Below, piece after piece: positions 8,221 through 16,920 of a DNA stretch of 64,000 bases. The stretch is from Vibrio aerogenes (GTDB lineage Bacteria; Pseudomonadota; Gammaproteobacteria; Enterobacterales; Vibrionaceae): NCBI RefSeq assembly GCF_024346755.1, contig NZ_AP024862.1, positions 1,054,001-1,118,000 on the forward strand, given 5' to 3'. The position numbers and the translations under genes are program-made. The stretch's first letter is position 1. Each line of letters starts with the position of its first letter. Below the pieces are notes generated by a model. It was not told the origin of the DNA. It made no database searches and saw only the letters and a list, made by a program, of their open reading frames with translations.

Positions 8221-9306
8221 TCAGCGAAAGAGGCGGGAACTATTCAGCAGCCAGAGTAAATAAATGCCACCGACAATCCCGGTCATCCGGCCAATCGGAA
8301 TGATCAAATCCAGCGGAATCAGCTGGGTGAGCAGGTCAGCCGCCAGCAGCAACAGGCCTCCCATCAGTGCCGCACTGAAAACCGGCAGATGACCGGAACG
8401 GCGCAAACGTCTTGCCAGCTGCGGCGCAGCCAGTGCAATAAAGGCAATGGGACCGGCAGCGCCGGTTGCAAGCGCCGCCAGAATCACGGCAAACAACATC
8501 ATCATCAGCCGGACGCGCTCAATCCTGATGCCAAGCTGTTTTGCCATTTCATCACCCATTTCGATCATCATCAAAGGCCGGGCCAGCCATTTCATCAATG
8601 GCAGCAATACAGCCACGCCCACCATCACCGGCAGTGCGTGAGTCCAGTTACGCGCATGCAGTGATCCGGAAAGCCACAGATTCGCTGTCAGAGCATCATC
8701 GATGTTGCCTTTCACTAATAACAAACCATTCAGCGCAGAAAGCACCGCACCGACACCGATTCCTGTCAGAATCAACCGGTAATATCCGACACTGCCGGAC
8801 TTGAAAGACAGCAGATAAACGACGACCGCAGTCGCCAGTCCGCCACCAATTGCAGCCAGCGCCACCGCTACTGTGCCGGAAGAAAACAATACAATCTGAA
8901 TCAGCGCACCGGTTGCCGCACCACTGGTAAAACCAATAATGTCCGGCGAACCGAGTACATTGCGGGAAACCGATTGAAAAACGGCACCGGAAGCCCCCAG
9001 CGCACATCCGGCAAAGATCGCCGTGGCAATTCTCGGCAAGCGAATATGAAATAATACCCGCGCCTGAATCCGGTGTTCCGGCACGCCCCCGAGAATATCC
9101 GTGACCTGACTCAGCGAAAGGGGAAATTTGCCAACCGTCGTGGCATAAACAGCGGACAGACACAGCAAACCAAACAGAAACAGACCCACCAGTAATTCAC
9201 GCCGGGAGTAAGTCACCGAATAAGCCCCACACCGCCATACCGAGCGGGATAAATATATCTGACGGCCAGCCTGTTCAGCCGGATTTACAGTTGTGACAGT
9301 TTCCAT
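8221..9306 (-). CDS. FecCD-family iron-siderophore ABC transporter permease (second subunit)
   Basis: This is a 361-residue inner-membrane protein with about nine to ten hydrophobic segments. FecCD-family hallmarks are LPRIATAIFAGCALGASGAVFQ, and near the C-terminus GPIAFIALAAPQLARRL and LIPIGRMTGIVGGIYLLWLL. It pairs with the permease encoded just upstream, whose stop it overlaps by 22 bp, pointing to translational coupling. The pair would form the channel for the ferric siderophore delivered by the binding protein at 10342-11295 and powered by the ATPase at 1228-2076. The ribosome-binding site is weak, as expected for a coupled start. Confidence 0.93.
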   Translation of the reverse strand: METVTTVNPAEQAGRQIYLSRSVWRCGAYSVTYSRRELLVGLFLFGLLCLSAVYATTVGKFPLSLSQVTDILGGVPEHRIQARVLFHIRLPRIATAIFAGCALGASGAVFQSVSRNVLGSPDIIGFTSGAATGALIQIVLFSSGTVAVALAAIGGGLATAVVVYLLSFKSGSVGYYRLILTGIGVGAVLSALNGLLLVKGNIDDALTANLWLSGSLHARNWTHALPVMVGVAVLLPLMKWLARPLMMIEMGDEMAKQLGIRIERVRLMMMLFAVILAALATGAAGPIAFIALAAPQLARRLRRSGHLPVFSAALMGGLLLLAADLLTQLIPLDLIIPIGRMTGIVGGIYLLWLLNSSRLFR

Positions 9307-10322
9307 TTTCGCACCAGAAATACAAAGAAAGGCCCACCGATAAGCGCAACCATAATACCGACACTGATTTCACCGGGATAACCAATCAGGCGTCCGGCAA
9401 TATCTGCAATTAACAACAATACAGCGGCGATCAGCATTGAGAATGGCAACAGGCGGTGATGATCTGAACCGACAAAAAACCGGGCCAGATGAGGTGCTGT
9501 CAGTCCCAGAAAACTAATCGGGCCGACGGCAGCAGTGGAAGCACCGGCCAGCAGAATAATCGCCAGACTGGCCAGCAGCCAAACCCGGACCGGACTGGCT
9601 CCGAGGGCTTTACCTAAATCCTGCCCGAGTACCACGGTATTGAGTACAGAAGCCAGCGATAAGGCCAGTAAAGCACCGGCAGCCACCAATACAGAAACGG
9701 GAATCAACACCGGATATCCACGTCCCTGCAGCGCGCCAACCGTCCAGTGGCGAAATTGTTCAAACACTTCCTGATGGCTGTTAATGGTGATGATATGGGT
9801 CAATGCCAGTAACACAACCGTCACCGCAGAACCAGCCAGCACAATCCGGACAGGATTCATCCGGCTGCCACCCGCCAGAAAATAAACTGCAATCCCGCTG
9901 ACTGCCGCACCCGCCATACCAAACCACATATAGTGCGACACGTCCACCATATCCAGCCCGGCAATCGCCATAACAATTGCAGCCATGGCACCGGCATTGA
10001 CACCCAAGATGCCGGGATCGGCAAGCGGATTGCGGGTCAAAGCCTGCATCAGCACCCCTGCACCACCGGCAGCAACGCCGACAACAATCGCCAGTAAGGT
10101 CCGCGGGACCCGCAGATAATGCACCAGTAAATGCTGGCTGTCCGCCGGATTAAAGTGCAGTAAAGCATCTATCGTCACCTGCACCGGAATAGGCCTTGAA
10201 CCGATGAAAACACTGAATCCAGCCAACAATATAACGAGCATGCTTAACAGCCAGAGTTGCTTTCCCCATGGCGGTTCCTGCGACGGGTTTGCGATGTTCG
10301 TCCGGGAAGACGATGTGCTCAT
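9285..10322 (-). CDS. FecCD-family iron-siderophore ABC transporter permease (first subunit)
   Basis: A FecCD-type inner-membrane permease of about 345 residues. The ATG at 10322 is preferred because AGAGG lies 6 bases upstream; another ATG six bases earlier touches that motif, and the frame is open to 10367. Family motifs include VPRTLLAIVVGVAAGGAGVL, GANAGAMAA-like GVNAGAMAAIV, and GPISFLGLTAPHLARF near the cytoplasmic ATPase-contact loop. It lies just downstream of the binding-protein gene and overlaps the next permease, so all three form one operon reading from 11295 to 8221. Confidence 0.93.
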   Translation of the reverse strand: MSTSSSRTNIANPSQEPPWGKQLWLLSMLVILLAGFSVFIGSRPIPVQVTIDALLHFNPADSQHLLVHYLRVPRTLLAIVVGVAAGGAGVLMQALTRNPLADPGILGVNAGAMAAIVMAIAGLDMVDVSHYMWFGMAGAAVSGIAVYFLAGGSRMNPVRIVLAGSAVTVVLLALTHIITINSHQEVFEQFRHWTVGALQGRGYPVLIPVSVLVAAGALLALSLASVLNTVVLGQDLGKALGASPVRVWLLASLAIILLAGASTAAVGPISFLGLTAPHLARFFVGSDHHRLLPFSMLIAAVLLLIADIAGRLIGYPGEISVGIMVALIGGPFFVFLVRKWKLSQL

Positions 10323-10341
10323 ACTCATCCTCTGTACCTGT

Positions 10342-11295
10342 TCACGGTGTCGCAGTTTCCGGTCCAAACCGTTTCAACAGTGCGTGGATAATTTCTGTCG
10401 CGCTGTACATATCAATCCGGAATGAATGTTGTCCCAACCCATAGACCTGACCAGCCCGGACCGAAGGCTGGTTACGCAATACCGGATCATGGATAAAACG
10501 CTGCACATTGCTGTCACCGGATGCCAGTAAAAACGTGGTGTGCGCTTTCAGCCGGGTCAGATTTTCATAATTAACCCGCAGAAAATCCCGGTGCTGAACA
10601 ACACCGGTCTGCCACGCCGGATCCGGTGCTTCCATCCTGAATCCCAGGGATGCCAACAGACGGGCATGCGCGCCTTCAGGCTTCGCCACAGCATTCACGA
10701 CACCTGCACCGTGATAACTGATAATATTCGTCATACCTTCAGGCAGCGTCATCTGCGCCCGGCTGTCTGAGACCAGTTGACGGAATGCATCAATCTGGTG
10801 TTTCGCTTGTTTGGTCAGTCCGGTTGCCTGTCCCAGTTTGATCGCCAGCGACTGCCAGGACCGATCGCTGTAATCAACCACAATAACCGGAGCCACTTCT
10901 TTTAATTCAGCCAGCTGAGCCATGGCCGAGTCTGCACCCGAAGCTGACACAACAATCAAATCCGGCATTTGCACATAAACCGACTCCAGATCCACACTAC
11001 CGGCAGACCAGAGTTTTTGAACCCCACGCTGACTGGCTACCGATTTCCACTGGCCGAAAAAACGGCCATCTACGGTGGCAGCACTGGCCTGAACCGGTGC
11101 ACCGATCGCCAGTAATGTCCCGGTCACCGTCACGGAGGTGGAAAGAATATGCCGGGGTTTCGCAGGGATGGTTGTCGTGGTGCCATCATCATTGTGGAAG
11201 ACCCGGGGCCAGCCGGATTCAGCGTCAGATACAGCGTCATTTGCAAATGTCAGGCTGCTGAACAAAACAGCAACCAGCAGAAAAATGTTTTTCAT
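10342..11295 (-). CDS. Siderophore ABC transporter periplasmic binding protein (FepB/ViuP type)
   Basis: The protein has 317 residues from the ATG at 11295; the frame also allows an ATG at 11313. From 11295 it has a clean signal peptide (MKNIFLLVAVLFSSLTFA). The mature part has the class III binding-protein pattern: PRHILSTSVTVTGTLLAIG in the first lobe, VDLESVYVQMPDLIVVS, a long connecting helix near the middle, and a second lobe ending in a TEIIHALLKRF helix. It would capture the ferric siderophore in the periplasm and pass it to the two permeases, whose genes follow directly. A near-perfect Fur box abuts the start codon (11296-11314), so no normal ribosome-binding site is visible. Confidence 0.9.
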   Translation of the reverse strand: MKNIFLLVAVLFSSLTFANDAVSDAESGWPRVFHNDDGTTTTIPAKPRHILSTSVTVTGTLLAIGAPVQASAATVDGRFFGQWKSVASQRGVQKLWSAGSVDLESVYVQMPDLIVVSASGADSAMAQLAELKEVAPVIVVDYSDRSWQSLAIKLGQATGLTKQAKHQIDAFRQLVSDSRAQMTLPEGMTNIISYHGAGVVNAVAKPEGAHARLLASLGFRMEAPDPAWQTGVVQHRDFLRVNYENLTRLKAHTTFLLASGDSNVQRFIHDPVLRNQPSVRAGQVYGLGQHSFRIDMYSATEIIHALLKRFGPETATP

Positions 11296-11314
11296 AATGA
11301 TATTGATTCTCATT
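11296..11314. promoter_or_regulatory. Fur box touching the binding-protein start codon
   Basis: AATGATATTGATTCTCATT matches 16 of 17 fixed positions of the Vibrio Fur consensus. It ends at the ATG of the binding-protein gene and contains the alternative ATG at 11313. Iron repression of the transport operon is expected. Confidence 0.8.
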
Positions 11315-11470
11315 ACAGTTAATGTTTATTATTCACTTTGTTGAGCCGGACACAGTCCACTTCTCTCGTAAAGTAAAGAAGCAGTTATCACCTGTATATG
11401 ACAATTATCACTCGTATACAACAATACAGGACACAGCCAACGGGTGATCAAGCATCACCACACAAAAGCA

Positions 11471-11489
11471 AATGATAATCGTTTTTATT
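11471..11489. promoter_or_regulatory. Fur box in the divergent region before vibH
   Basis: AATGATAATCGTTTTTATT matches 15 of 17 fixed positions of the Fur consensus. It lies about 180-200 bp from both the transport operon start and the VibH-like gene, so it may serve either or both. Nearby, GGTCGTACCGGGGA is repeated in tandem at about 11547-11575 and ends in a GGGGACAGAC repeat copy. Confidence 0.65.
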
Positions 11490-11672
11490 AATAAATGACA
11501 TCAAAAAATTCAGTATGTTAACTTCCGGATACTACGCTGACTCAGGTCGTACCGGGGAAGGTCGTACCGGGGACAGACAAGCGTATCATCCCATTACACG
11601 ATGAATCGCTTAACCAGCAATAAACAACGGATCAGCAATAAACATTTGATCAGTCATCAACCAAGGATGCTT

Positions 11673-13034
11673 ATGTTATCTCATCAAGCTTGTGAACAAT
11701 TTCCGATTATCGGGGCACAGCAACATTACTGGAAAGAGTTCCGGAAGTATGGTCGTAATTCAATATCAACCATTGCTCATTATCTTGAAATTAAAGGCGC
11801 TCTGAATGAGGAAGCATTCACACTGGCTGTCAACCAGACACTGCATGAAAGTGATATTTTCACCGCGGTTCTCAAAGAAGCTGCCCCCAAAGAAGCACGC
11901 CAGCCGCAACAGCAGATGGGCATGCACCGGCCTCAACTGGTCCGGGTCGACCTGACACAAGATAAGACGCCTTATCAGACCGCACAAAAAAAAATGCAGC
12001 AGGACATCCGCCAGCCTCTGAATATTCTCGATCCTGAAATGTCGGTGCATCTGCTGTTTGTTCTCGGGCCGGATCATTACCTCTGGTACACCCGCTCACA
12101 CCATATTCTGATTGATGGATACGGTATGATGCTGTTCGAACAGCGATGTTGTCAGCTTTACAGCCACTTATGCCGGCACACACCAAAAGGACGCCCGTTT
12201 TATGCGTTCCGTGACTATATGAATGAAGAGCATCAATACACCGGCAGCAAACGGCATCAGGGTGATCAGCAATTCTGGAAAGACTATTTATCGGCTTCGC
12301 CGGATATTCCCAGGCTTGATCCGGATTACGATATGGCCGGAGCGGATATTCTGCGCCTGGAAACCCGGTTTTCTGCAAAGGTTTCAACCGGACTGCGTAC
12401 CAGCGCCGAACTGCTCGGCACCGGCTGGCCTGACTTACTCGTGACACTGATTGCGCTGTATCTGCATCAGGCCGGTGAAAAAATGCTCTGGCTGCCGTTT
12501 ATGAACCGCTGGGGCAGCGTGGCTGCCAATATTCCGGGCCTGATGGTGAACATTTTACCCTATCAAATCGACGTAGATCGGTCACAAACACTCGGTGAAT
12601 ATATCCGCCAGGCTGTGAAAAATCTGCGCACCATCTATCGTCATGGCCGTTACCGGCTGGAGCGGATTGAAGCGGATCAGGGACTGAATCAGGAAGAAAG
12701 CTTTTTTCTGACACCATTTATCAATATTCTGCCTTTTGATGTACCGGTCCTGCCCGGCTGTGAAGTTCGTCATGAAGTGATCGCCAGAGGAGCTGCCGAC
12801 GGATTCAATATCACCTGTAGCAGTGATCCATCGGCGAATCAGATGCACTTTGCTTTTGACTCAGACAGACACAGCTATCCGCAGGAAATGCTGGCGCATC
12901 ATGCGACGCAGTTACCCGCATTTCTTCGCCGCCTGACTGAAGTCAAAGCCAGTGACGAAGCCGGACAACGTCAGTCCTTACAAACCATTCTGGACACACG
13001 GATTGAAACACTGCTGAATGAAAACCGTCAGTAA
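11673..13034 (+). CDS. vibH: Stand-alone condensation enzyme, VibH homologue
   Basis: This is a 453-residue free condensation domain. ATG 11673 is preferred, with AAGGA 5 bases upstream; the frame is open from 11601. The catalytic motif SHHILIDGYG lies near residue 142. Motifs that I recognise from V. cholerae VibH are GYGMMLFEQR, WLPFMNRWGSVAAN, GLMVN, HGRYRLERIEADQGLN and TPFINILPF. VibH joins carrier-bound 2,3-dihydroxybenzoate to the free polyamine norspermidine in vibriobactin synthesis, without needing a second carrier. That function here is inferred from homology. The catechol genes and aryl carrier are absent from the window. It is divergent from the uptake operon, behind a Fur box, and convergent with the hydrolase gene. 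Confidence 0.88.
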   Translation: MLSHQACEQFPIIGAQQHYWKEFRKYGRNSISTIAHYLEIKGALNEEAFTLAVNQTLHESDIFTAVLKEAAPKEARQPQQQMGMHRPQLVRVDLTQDKTPYQTAQKKMQQDIRQPLNILDPEMSVHLLFVLGPDHYLWYTRSHHILIDGYGMMLFEQRCCQLYSHLCRHTPKGRPFYAFRDYMNEEHQYTGSKRHQGDQQFWKDYLSASPDIPRLDPDYDMAGADILRLETRFSAKVSTGLRTSAELLGTGWPDLLVTLIALYLHQAGEKMLWLPFMNRWGSVAANIPGLMVNILPYQIDVDRSQTLGEYIRQAVKNLRTIYRHGRYRLERIEADQGLNQEESFFLTPFINILPFDVPVLPGCEVRHEVIARGAADGFNITCSSDPSANQMHFAFDSDRHSYPQEMLAHHATQLPAFLRRLTEVKASDEAGQRQSLQTILDTRIETLLNENRQ

Positions 13035-13086
13035 AGCATTCACATCACCTGAGTGGTACTGCCAGCGAAGGCGAAAAAGAAAACCG

Positions 13087-13851
13087 TCAGGACCGGTCGC
13101 GCTTTGGTTCAGGAGAAACAAAGCCGCTATGTAACCACGGGCTGACATGCCGGCACAGCCATTGCGGATTATCCAGCGGTATATCGTGGCCATCCTGCTC
13201 ATTGATGATCAAACGTTCACGCCATGCATGTGCAATTGCTTGTGTCGCTTCCGGACAAACCAGACGATCCTGCGCTGAAGAAATGAACAACAACGGACAA
13301 GCCGGCCGGGAGACTTCAAACGTCGCAGCCGCGTACAACTGGCGGAAAAAATTCATCCTCCGCATCGGATATTGTTTGTCAGTGGCGACCCATTGCTCTA
13401 TCAGCCGGTCATCAGATGGCTGGTTAGACACCAGCCTGAAAATCACAGATTCCCGCTGATATGTTCCGGAAAACAGGGCAACAATCAGACGAATATAATT
13501 GTCGGGCAGCAAGCGTTGCCAGAATGGGCTGAACCCCGCCGCAGTCGTATTAATACAGATGACAGAAGCCACCTGATCGGGATACAGTTCTGCCCATTTC
13601 AGCGCAATCATCCCCCCCATAGAAACCGCGATAATATCCAGTTTTACAGCCCCGTTAAAATCAGCCCGCAGGCTTTCGACCATTCCCCGGACCGATGAAG
13701 GCGAGATTTCATTGTGTCGTTTACCGGCACCGGGAATATCCAGACAAACGACAGACCGCTCCGGATACAAATCCTGTAATATCTGTGGGAAAATGCCCCA
13801 GTGAAACTGAGAACGGAATAAACCCCGGAGCAATACAATGGGTTGATTCAA
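13087..13851 (-). CDS. Alpha/beta-hydrolase
   Basis: This is a 254-residue alpha/beta-hydrolase fold protein without a signal peptide. It has an oxyanion-type N-terminus (IVLLRGLFRSQFHWG), a nucleophile elbow AVSMGG near residue 78, a candidate acid in SSAQDRLV near 198 and a candidate histidine in DGHDIP near 225. The start is TTG at 13851 with GGAGG 6 bases upstream; no ATG lies nearby. It is convergent with the VibH-like gene. A siderophore esterase or an editing thioesterase role would fit the locus, but the sequence alone does not separate these from other esterases of the family. Confidence 0.75.
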   Translation of the reverse strand: MNQPIVLLRGLFRSQFHWGIFPQILQDLYPERSVVCLDIPGAGKRHNEISPSSVRGMVESLRADFNGAVKLDIIAVSMGGMIALKWAELYPDQVASVICINTTAAGFSPFWQRLLPDNYIRLIVALFSGTYQRESVIFRLVSNQPSDDRLIEQWVATDKQYPMRRMNFFRQLYAAATFEVSRPACPLLFISSAQDRLVCPEATQAIAHAWRERLIINEQDGHDIPLDNPQWLCRHVSPWLHSGFVSPEPKRDRS

Positions 13852-14043
13852 TATTCGCCTCCATTTATTTTCCTGACCAGCAACGCCGCATCAGCCCGGC
13901 TCAGAATGACAATACCATCTTCATATTGTGGGGTTGTGACATCATTCAAATGCCGAGCGATCCGTCGTGTTGCGGATAAACTGAACATGCATCCTGAAGT
14001 CACCAAGATATATATTAAATGGGTGCTTGCAAGAATAACAGGA

Positions 14044-14083
14044 TTAGAGCGTGTTTATCTTTCACACTCTAACCTGTAGTCGC
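14044..14083. repeat. Fragment of the AGAGCGTGTTTATCTTTCA element, forming a hairpin
   Basis: TTAGAGCGTG and CACACTCTAA pair around TTTATCTTT. The sequence continues with AACCTGTAGTCGC, the inverted end of the larger element at 17129-17395. It lies 17 bases beyond the argP stop, so it may also end argP transcription. Confidence 0.6.
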
Positions 14084-14099
14084 TATTTACTTTCCTGAT

Positions 14100-14999
14100 T
14101 TACCGGTGCAGTGTTGCGGCAGATTCTGCATAAAAAATATCAGTGATCTGAGACAGCACTCCCGAACGAATTGAAGCATGCTGCCAGTACAGCGGTCCAT
14201 CCAGCCACTGCTCCGGTGCAATGTTCACAATCCGGCCTGTTGCCAGAGCTTCGGTGATCAGCCCTTCAGCAGCAAGGCACCAGCCCATATGCCGGGCAGC
14301 CGCATCAACCAGACCAGCGGAATCAGGCAGATACTGAACCGTCCGCGGCTCTGTTGACTGTCCCGTGACTGCATGAATAAACCGGTTTTGTAACGGGTCT
14401 TTCCGGTTATAAACAAGCACCGGTGCCCGTGCAAAACTTTCTGCATTCAGACCATGACTAAAATAACGTTCAGCAAACGCCGGAGAGGCGATGGCACAAT
14501 ACCGGATATTTCCGAGGCTGTGCACAACGCACCCCTGCAGAGGCACCGCTTCTGAAGTAATTGCTCCCATGACAGAACCATCACGCAAATGGTCAAGCGT
14601 AAAGTCTTGATCATCAATCCGGATATCAAACAGATAACCATACTCATGTTGTAATCTGGCAAAGGCTGCAATCATCCAGGTCGACAGCGAATCTTCATTG
14701 ACGGCAATAGCAAATGGATCAGATGACGCCTGATGGTCTTCTGTGAGATGAAATTCAGCCATCGCTTCAGCTTCCAGCAACAACATCGGCTTCACTTTGG
14801 TCAATAACTGCTGACCTGCTGGCGTGGGCCTGCACGGTGTCTGCCGGACAACCAATAATTGTCCGATACGATCTTCCAGTGTTCTGATTCGCTGAGAAAT
14901 CGCTGACGGTGTCACTGAAAGGCGCCTCGCTGCCGCTTCAAAACTGCACTCTTCAATCACAGTAATAAAGGCCACGATCTGGGGGGAAACAAAATTCAT
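14100..14999 (-). CDS. argP: LysR-family regulator, ArgP/LysG type
   Basis: This is a 299-residue LysR-type regulator with an N-terminal winged helix-turn-helix (FEAAARRLSVTPSAISQRIRTLE) and a C-terminal effector domain. The ATG at 14999 is chosen for the GCAGG 6 bases upstream; a TTG lies two codons earlier. The helix-turn-helix and the segment VRQTPCRPTPAGQQLL closely follow ArgP of enteric bacteria. Divergent pairing with a LysE/ArgO exporter is the standard arrangement, where ArgP senses arginine or lysine and activates the exporter. A 19-bp palindrome in the divergent gap (15046-15064) is a candidate binding site. Confidence 0.88.
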   Translation of the reverse strand: MNFVSPQIVAFITVIEECSFEAAARRLSVTPSAISQRIRTLEDRIGQLLVVRQTPCRPTPAGQQLLTKVKPMLLLEAEAMAEFHLTEDHQASSDPFAIAVNEDSLSTWMIAAFARLQHEYGYLFDIRIDDQDFTLDHLRDGSVMGAITSEAVPLQGCVVHSLGNIRYCAIASPAFAERYFSHGLNAESFARAPVLVYNRKDPLQNRFIHAVTGQSTEPRTVQYLPDSAGLVDAAARHMGWCLAAEGLITEALATGRIVNIAPEQWLDGPLYWQHASIRSGVLSQITDIFYAESAATLHR

Positions 15000-15045
15000 T
15001 TTCAACCTGCCGTTCCATGTTCAATCTTTAGGGGCTGTTCACTGT

Positions 15046-15064
15046 GATTAAGATTATCTTAATC
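15046..15064. promoter_or_regulatory. Palindromic operator between argP and argO
   Basis: GATTAAGATTATCTTAATC is a perfect 9-base-arm palindrome with a single central base. It is followed by a second half-site (TTAAGATTAT, 15068-15077). Position and symmetry fit a LysR-type binding site for the divergent regulator. Confidence 0.6.
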
Positions 15065-15147
15065 AAGTTAAGATTATATCGTTTTTCTAATGATAGCGAC
15101 TGAAAGATAATCCGTCCCAATCATCTTCAAAACATTTAAGAGTTATT

Positions 15148-15765
15148 ATGCTTTTTGCTTCTGTTATCGCCGGATTCGGAACCGGCGCAGGATTGATCGT
15201 CAGTATCGGTTCCCAAAATGCTTTCGTCCTGCGTCAGGGATTACAGTGCCAACATGTTGGCCTGATTGTCGCCACCTGTATCTTCGCCGATATCCTGCTC
15301 ATCAGTTGTGGGGTCGCCGGCATCGGCTTTATCGTTCAGCAATGGCCGGTCGTACTGGATATTTTCCGGTTTGGTGGTGCTGCATTTCTTGGTGTGAATG
15401 CCTTCCATTCAGCCGTTCGTGCCTGGAAAGGGACCAGCGGACTAACGCCCGCTTCAGAACTGACGGTGAACCGGAATCAGGTGCTTTTTGCCTGTCTCGG
15501 GTATACATTCCTTAATCCACATGTTTACCTCGACACCATGATCATGATTGGCAGTCTTTCAAGTAGTTACAGCGGCTTCGCTCAATGGGGGTTTGGCCTT
15601 GGTGCCATACTGGCCAGTATTGTCTGGTTTATTTCATTAGGCTATGGTTCTAAACTGCTGTTACCCGTGTTTCGCAGCCCGGTGGCATGGCGTATTCTTG
15701 ATGCGCTGGTTGCTATCCTCCTGATGACACTGTCAGTCATGTTATTGCTGACGCCCCTGTCATAG
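15148..15765 (+). CDS. argO: LysE/ArgO-family amino-acid exporter
   Basis: The 205-residue inner-membrane protein has six predicted transmembrane segments. The N-terminus GFGTGAGLIVSIGSQNAFVLRQGL and the central GYTFLNPHVYLDT are signatures of the LysE/ArgO family, which exports arginine, lysine or toxic analogues such as canavanine. It is divergent from argP. AAGAG precedes the ATG by 6 bases. Confidence 0.92.
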   Translation: MLFASVIAGFGTGAGLIVSIGSQNAFVLRQGLQCQHVGLIVATCIFADILLISCGVAGIGFIVQQWPVVLDIFRFGGAAFLGVNAFHSAVRAWKGTSGLTPASELTVNRNQVLFACLGYTFLNPHVYLDTMIMIGSLSSSYSGFAQWGFGLGAILASIVWFISLGYGSKLLLPVFRSPVAWRILDALVAILLMTLSVMLLLTPLS

Positions 15766-15901
15766 CAAACACAACGATAACTGAGATGGATGCGTTGCAA
15801 ACAGGCTTTAACAGACGGGAATAATAGCCGGGAATAGGCAACCGGAAAACGGTCTGGTACACTCAGCAGAATCGCTTTGATATTCAAAGTTATCATAATT
15901 A

Positions 15902-15997
15902 GTCGGGGAGCCCAAATTCTGTTGAACCAGAGGGCTGAGACCACGTCGGTGGGACCCGTTGAACCTGATTCAGTTAATACTGACGTAGGGAACTAGT
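15902..15997 (+). promoter_or_regulatory. TPP riboswitch (THI element)
   Basis: The sequence has the conserved THI pieces in order: a 5' GGGGAGCCC, the CTGAGA box (AGGGCTGAGACC), ACCCGTTGAACCTGAT, and GTTAATACTGACGTAGGGAACT. Together they make the P1-P5 thiamin-pyrophosphate aptamer. It ends about 95 bp before thiD, so thiamin pyrophosphate would repress that gene. Confidence 0.95.
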
Positions 15998-16089
15998 GTC
16001 ATGCCTGTTCTGCCGGGTAAATTGTCCGGACTTCCGATAACAGACTCACTCTGTCCCTGCGTATACCGTCGATTAAATGGGAACAGATA

Positions 16090-16920
16090 ATGACAGTCAC
16101 TCAAACAAATCATCCACCTATCGTTTTAACTATCGCCGGTTCTGACAGTAGCGGCGGTGCCGGTATTCAGGCTGATATTAAAACCATCTCAGCCACCGGC
16201 AGCTATGCCTGCTCTGTGATTACCGCACTGACCGCACAAAACACCTGTGGTGTGAGCGGCGTCAGCCCGGTTCCGCCTGAATTTATTGCGCAGCAGCTGG
16301 ATGCGGTATTCAGCGACCTGAATATCATCGCGGTTAAAACCGGTATGCTGGCCGATGCCGCGGTGATCCGGACAGTGGCAGCAAAGCTGAAACAATATCG
16401 CCCGCCCTATCTTGTGATTGATCCGGTGATGGTTGCAACCAGCGGAGATCCACTGCTGGCGCAGAATGCCGTCACCACGCTGAAACAAGAGCTGTTGCCG
16501 CTGGCGGATGTAATCACACCTAATCTGCCGGAAGCGGCAGCACTGCTTCAAACGCAACAACCCAAAAACCTGCATGAAATGAACGCACTGGCCGGAAAAT
16601 TACGCACGTTAGGTGCCGGTGCGGTATTACTCAAAGGCGGACATCTGACAAAGGACAACGAGAGCAGCGACCTGCTGATTCTGCCGGAAGAAAGCCGCCT
16701 CCTTTCCGGTGTCAGAGTGCAAACCCGGAACACGCACGGCACCGGCTGCACACTCTCTTCCGCCATTGCCAGTTATCTGGCTCAGGGCGATTCACTTCCC
16801 GAAGCCGTCCGGCGTGCAAAACGTTATATCAGCAAAGCCCTGCAACATGCCGATGAATTAAAAACCGGCCGGGGACACGGCCCGGTACATCATTTCTTTG
16901 CCGGACATTGGGAAATTTGA
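16090..16920 (+). CDS. thiD: Hydroxymethylpyrimidine kinase / phosphomethylpyrimidine kinase
   Basis: The 276-residue enzyme phosphorylates HMP and then HMP-phosphate to give HMP pyrophosphate for thiamin synthesis. It begins with TIAGSDSSGGAGIQADIKT, shows VKTGMLAD, the substrate region DPVMVATSGDPLL, KGGH, and near the C-terminus the anion hole and catalytic base motif THGTGCTLSSAIAS. Length is normal for ThiD (about 265-275). It follows a TPP riboswitch and no other thi gene lies beside it in the window, so it seems to be a stand-alone, perhaps salvage-directed unit. Confidence 0.96.
   Translation: MTVTQTNHPPIVLTIAGSDSSGGAGIQADIKTISATGSYACSVITALTAQNTCGVSGVSPVPPEFIAQQLDAVFSDLNIIAVKTGMLADAAVIRTVAAKLKQYRPPYLVIDPVMVATSGDPLLAQNAVTTLKQELLPLADVITPNLPEAAALLQTQQPKNLHEMNALAGKLRTLGAGAVLLKGGHLTKDNESSDLLILPEESRLLSGVRVQTRNTHGTGCTLSSAIASYLAQGDSLPEAVRRAKRYISKALQHADELKTGRGHGPVHHFFAGHWEI

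Noticed and set aside
7886..8221. A 111-codon minus-strand frame overlapping the permease stop (TGATG)
   Set aside because: The overlap looks like translational coupling, but the frame runs through clustered TGTCCCCG repeats and the promoter with Fur box of the receptor, and shows no domain.
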